Positions 59,601 to 64,000 of a stretch of 64,000 nucleotides of DNA are shown piece by piece (position 1 is the first letter of the stretch; every line of letters begins with the position of its first letter). The DNA lies in the NCBI GenBank assembly GCA_900660155.1, contig CABFPE010000006.1, positions 2,258,375 to 2,322,374 of the forward strand, read 5' to 3'. This stretch comes from Hofstenia miamia. Its lineage: Eukaryota; Xenacoelomorpha; Acoela; Hofsteniidae. The notes below the pieces were generated by a model, which saw only the letters and a list, made by a program, of their open reading frames with translations, did not search any database and was not told where the DNA came from. A program made the translations under genes and the position numbers.

Positions 59601-62600
59601 ATTTTTTCACAATAGAAACATTTATCGGAGGCTTGAGATAGTATTTGAGTAAGGGAAATAGCAAGCATAAATTTTAACCATGCCAATACTGAGGTGTGAG
59701 TTCTTTGACTCGATTTATTTCATTGAACACTGAGCCGTACCATTGAAAATTCTGTGGTTCCCGTTCTCTTGATACCATAAGCACGTGCATATTTTGCTTA
59801 ATAGCTTGTACAGGAACTTTTTGTCTCATCCCAATGGTATTATTGTAAATCAAACTCTAATAATTATTAGAGCGAACATTTCACCTGACTTTGTGCCCTG
59901 CCACATTTTCTCCCGCCCGAAAGTGCCTCACCCAAAAATGTCTGCTCTAAAAACCACTACACCACACCACAACTGCCAAATATTTTGAATACTTAATGCC
60001 TAGAAGATACAGAATCATTTTTTGAAATCCCATTTCTTAAAAATATTAGTAATAGCAAACAAAAATGCAATTTTAACTCAATACAGCTAATATTTTATGG
60101 AATATATTTATGCAAGGTTAATTACATAACTTCCAGTGTAATTGCAAAACCTATTGATGACAAATCAAATAAAAATAGATCTTCTTGGTATTATTGAATA
60201 GAATCAAATTTCACCAAAATTTAGAAATGCATGGTAATTGATTTTTCGAAATGCAACAAAATTTTATCAAGCTGAGAACTTTGATGTAAGAAAATCTCAA
60301 AAATTTGCAATTTTTTGTCCAGTTTTTTATCTCAAGAATTTTTTGCCCACATTTTTCCCCATGGGTACCCAATTTGGAAAAATCATACCCCATGCCCGCC
60401 CCGAACTGCCACCCTACCCTGCCCCATGGGTTGATCCGTATCACTTCCATCTCTGCACGACACATAGCGATTCTATACACATTAATTACAAATTAAAATA
60501 GTGCACTTAAATTATTACTGAATTATAACGCTAAATATTTCAATCTGAAAAAATATTCATAGTATTCATAGTACTATGTAAGAACCAATAATATAATCTC
60601 CCGTGATTCCCAAGGGGGATTGAAATTAAGACGCAGGTGGGGATCCCCACCCCATCACACAAGTCTGACTTTCATTTTTCATCAACTGTAGTTGGCATCT
60701 TTTTCAGATGAATCTTCAAAATTTGTAGATTCTTAATATCAGGGGATTGTACTGACCATGATTTCAACAAAGCAATTCTATACTCTTCCATGACTATTGC
60801 TAAAAAGTGTTGAACTAACGTAGTCTTCAACAGGAAAGTAGTTTGATAAATATGGCTTCTTTGAAGTAATATGTCTTCTCAGTTCTGCTTTGTTGAAAAT
60901 ACAATTATTAGCCTATTCAACTCCATCAAAATGATAAATCTCAACTATTCAGAGGCTCTATGACAATTCAAAAATTCAAAATTATAAGTTTATTACTCAC
61001 ATTATAATGCTAGCACCATGCTAAGATTAAAAATCCTGTTGAAGATCGTTATGTTAAGGTATATACAAAACCCCAGCGTACAAGCCTAATAGTCGGCATA
61101 ACATTGAATGTGAAGTAGGAATGAGCGAATAGAGCTTTTCTTACCCAACCCCCCTCCCCCCTGTACTCAAAATGAAGTTAAACTAAACTGCTATTAAAGT
61201 ATTTTACTTGTTGAACACAAATAACGTTCAGTATATGCCAATTTTTCCAACTTTTATGTAAGAGATTATTCTCAAGAAAAATCTTATTTATTATGCGCAC
61301 ATAATATAGATTGATAAGCTTGCCCATGCCCCCACGTACCCGAAACTAATTTTATGCAACTACCAATGCCTGCGGGTACAGGCGGGTAAAACTGGATACA
61401 CGCGAGTAGTACTCGTATCCCCAATATTTTTTTTGGGATACCTAGGCCACTTCAATATTTCAATTTCATATACTGACAAATACTCATATATAACAATAAA
61501 AGGAAAACTTAATAACATAAGTTACTCTCTTACTTTATGTATATAATTGCCAATTAATAATGGTTTATTTCTGTTTCTATAATTATGTAACAAAATTTGG
61601 CAAGGAAATACAAAAAAATATCCCTTTTCGAAACAAATATAGTTAAATGCTCAAGAGTATTAGAGTTTTAAGCAACTAATGCTTATCTTAAATGTTGAAT
61701 TCAAATGTTTTCATTTTCCTGAGTATGAAACAAAAGACTCAATTAAAAATATGTTTTGCCTATAAATATTGTTGAAAATATTTGTATAAAAATTTGAGTG
61801 AACATTTCTAGTGCATGATCATTCCTGTCCACAACATGAAACTTTTCAAAGTGAAAATTTGTAACTGCAAAGTATAGAAAAGGACAACAAACTTAGATTA
61901 GAACGATCTAATTTCCTGTAGTAATATTACACCAACATCAAGGTTTGGCACTCAAAGTTCAATAGCGATGACTTTAGTATTGCTATTAAAGTCATCTTCA
62001 ATGCTCTGCTTTAGTATTGCAATAACAATATAAACAAACCCATAAGTGCGTACATTTCCTCGTTAGCACAAACCCAAGTAGTTATTCATCTACACTTCAG
62101 GCATAGCTACAAATTCTCACAATTTCGTGATAAATCGATCAAAAACGTTTCTCATAGGACAGAGTGGCTATTCAGTATTTCTGCGGTTCATCTTATCAAA
62201 TTGGAAATATACTTTCAAAAGTGAAAATGTTTCTTTGTTTTTGTTTCTCGAAATATTGGGTAGTAATGCTCCAATGAAATTAAATCCAAACTTCTTGTGT
62301 TATGGCAACAAAATGACACTTTTAAATAATGAGTCTCATGAAATTTACGTTATGCTACTGATTGTGGTAATGATCTTCTCAATTAGAATATATCTTGGTG
62401 AACACGACACGATTATCAAGTATTTCTTCCAACTACAAGAAAAACGTTTCAATGCTCGATTACATTTTTGATAACACATTATCATGAAATTCTCAGCTTC
62501 TTTGTGAGTGCGGTGGTAACATAGACCAATTGAACACTAATGAAAACGAGGAAGAACTTCATCATCTTCATTATGAGATTCTTCTATAATTTTGAGGTTT

Positions 62601-63559
62601 CAGCTGAAAGTCAGTAGTTGTATCTAATAAAAATTTTCTCTTGAGATAAGTTCAGTTTTGATTTTCGAGATAGCTGATATAGAATTAACGCGTTTTGTTT
62701 GTCAAACATGCTCTACATAATTAGTGTATTTGAAAAAATTTTCATTTCTTAGGTTATAAAAATAATTTTTGCTTATTAAAATATTAATATATTAATGTTA
62801 TTGAAGTAACATAGTCATAGTATGCGTTTTTAACTTGTGCCGTCCTTAATTGCTGAGGTTGTTTCAAAAGTGTTAAAAATATCAAATCGCTAAGATGTCC
62901 TAAAATACAAAAACTACAAACTAAAGTATATGTAAATCACAAATCAATAAATATGCGCAATTGCATAAAGGACACTATTTTTAGATATACTGAATCCATG
63001 CATGTAATTGATTAGATATGCACAAAAATAGTTATTGCTTTTTCAACAAGTAATCTTCAATTTTTCCTTTAAAATGCTTATAATTTTGTTCGATTTTTAT
63101 TGGAACATTCACATTATTCTATAATGCACAAGAAATAAATGTAAAAGAGTCCTGACGGTTAATTTAACTTTAATAATTTAATTATACTTGAGTAAAGGGA
63201 TAGTTTTTGACTGAAAATATATACTTGCCACTTTTCAGAAATATTTGCAAGTACCTGATACGTTAATTGCCATGTTGGGGTCTTGTGATTGAGCTTTTAG
63301 TAAACCAGAACTAATAGTAAGCCTACTTATAGCGAAACTAAATGCAGATATGAAAGAAAAACGTTTCTTGTTTGTTAGTAACAAGATGATTTTTGATTTT
63401 GATCAAATTATGAATACATGCTAATACGCACATGGCAGTATTCTTCATGTACTTGACTTTACTGGACACAGTTTTGTGATTGAACATTAAGCAACTGCGA
63501 CCATGCTTGTGCACTACTTATGACAAGGGCTGTGGAAAATAAAAGTGCAAAAGAAAGGA
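56667..63559. other. long gene-poor stretch, nothing firmly recognised
   Basis: AT-rich. Three short GC-richer islands stand out: 60350-60450 (CCCATGGGTACCC, CCCGCCCC), 60600-60660 and 61325-61425 (GCGGGTACAGGCGGGTA). They resemble worn transposon ends, but I cannot pair them. The open frame 62127-62471 lacks any domain and sits in ordinary AT-rich sequence. Confidence 0.5.
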
Positions 63560-64000
63560 ATGATTCTTAATCCTATTTGCAGGGGCTTCCTCCCCCAATT
63601 GAGATTTTGCTGACCTGTGTTGAGTCTAATCAACAGAGTGAAGGCGAAGGCCGAACTTTAGTTGAGACGGCTGCACCCTTCCCGCCTTGGCCAACCAAAG
63701 CTACTAATGATGGTCACTATCAGAGCGCCTGTGGGCTGCATTAGGATCCGTAAGAACTATATCGGGAGCTATACTCCAATGAATGCAAAGCATCTAGTCT
63801 TAATGTTGGTCCGCGGGGGATTAAATTAAACATGTTGGATCATAACGACCTGTGACACAGCAAAGCTGCCTCGCAGGAAGGCACAGCAAACGCTGGATTA
63901 GGCTTATCTCATAGGCCAGAGACAAAGAGTTATACCTGTATGACTGTCCCATGAGACGCACTTCATTACTTGCACCAGTAGCAGTTTACGTTAAGAGTGT
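63560..64000. other. GC-richer non-coding block at the right edge
   Basis: Base composition changes sharply near 63560. The block has stops in all frames and contains several short inverted words (for example CTGTGACACAGCAAAGCTG). It could be the untranslated leader of a retroelement that continues outside the window, or an RNA-related repeat. I do not recognise it. Confidence 0.4.

Noticed and set aside
60211-60501. Overlapping frames on both strands
   Set aside because: They come from a GC-richer repeat-like patch and mirror each other; no coding evidence.
62127-62471. 114-codon plus-strand frame
   Set aside because: Hydrophobic patches reflect AT-rich codons; no family signature.

Overview
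This is an AT-rich stretch of an invertebrate animal genome. Its genes are split by introns with GT..AG borders, non-LTR retroelements and cut-and-paste DNA transposons are common, and there are many (TA)n runs. The species cannot be told from the sequence. The window is draft assembly. It holds two 1000-n gaps, one 62-n gap and seven single-n joins, and nearly every single-n join sits at duplicated or displaced sequence.

Four host genes can be supported. (1) On the minus strand, 18 exons of DCAF1 (VprBP, substrate receptor of the CRL4 ubiquitin ligase) run from 20612 down to 574. They splice into one uninterrupted frame of 923 codons. The first ~100 residues lie upstream, perhaps in the gap at 21903-22902. 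The WD40 and acidic C-terminus lie beyond the window's left edge. (2) On the plus strand, 23733-23990 is the last exon of the mitochondrial ATP synthase subunit c gene and encodes the whole mature c-ring subunit. (3) At 47029-48030 lies an intronless 333-residue rhodopsin-like GPCR. (4) Tail to tail with it, on the minus strand at 48296-49921, is a large exon of a long coiled-coil protein that I cannot name.

The rest is mostly transposon debris. The DCAF1 introns hold a pogo-like end (7504-8028), a 5'-truncated LINE (10440-12064), a nearly complete piggyBac (13488-15837) and a TTAA-flanked non-autonomous element (18623-19330). Between 22958 and 43000 come a hAT tail, an internally deleted hAT with 8-bp target duplications (25295-26972), a mariner-type helix-turn-helix fragment, a TIR-bounded element interrupted by a displaced contig, two overlapping pieces of a reverse transcriptase/restriction-like endonuclease element (31172-33478), a CENP-B/pogo relic, a zinc-finger fragment cut by a gap, and several LINE tails. 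From 42872 to 46370 a 1749-bp block is present twice without a visible difference, joined by one n. To the right lie a hAT apparently inserted in a LINE (52000-53907), a 347-bp piggyBac-type MITE (56316-56662) and long stretches with nothing recognisable. The last ~430 bases become GC-richer and look unlike the rest.

I found no convincing undescribed system. The observations most worth checking are the TTAA-flanked miniature elements, the palindromic subterminal repeats of the piggyBac, the endonuclease-bearing retroelement, the atypical GPCR, and the single-n joins, which falsely duplicate several features.
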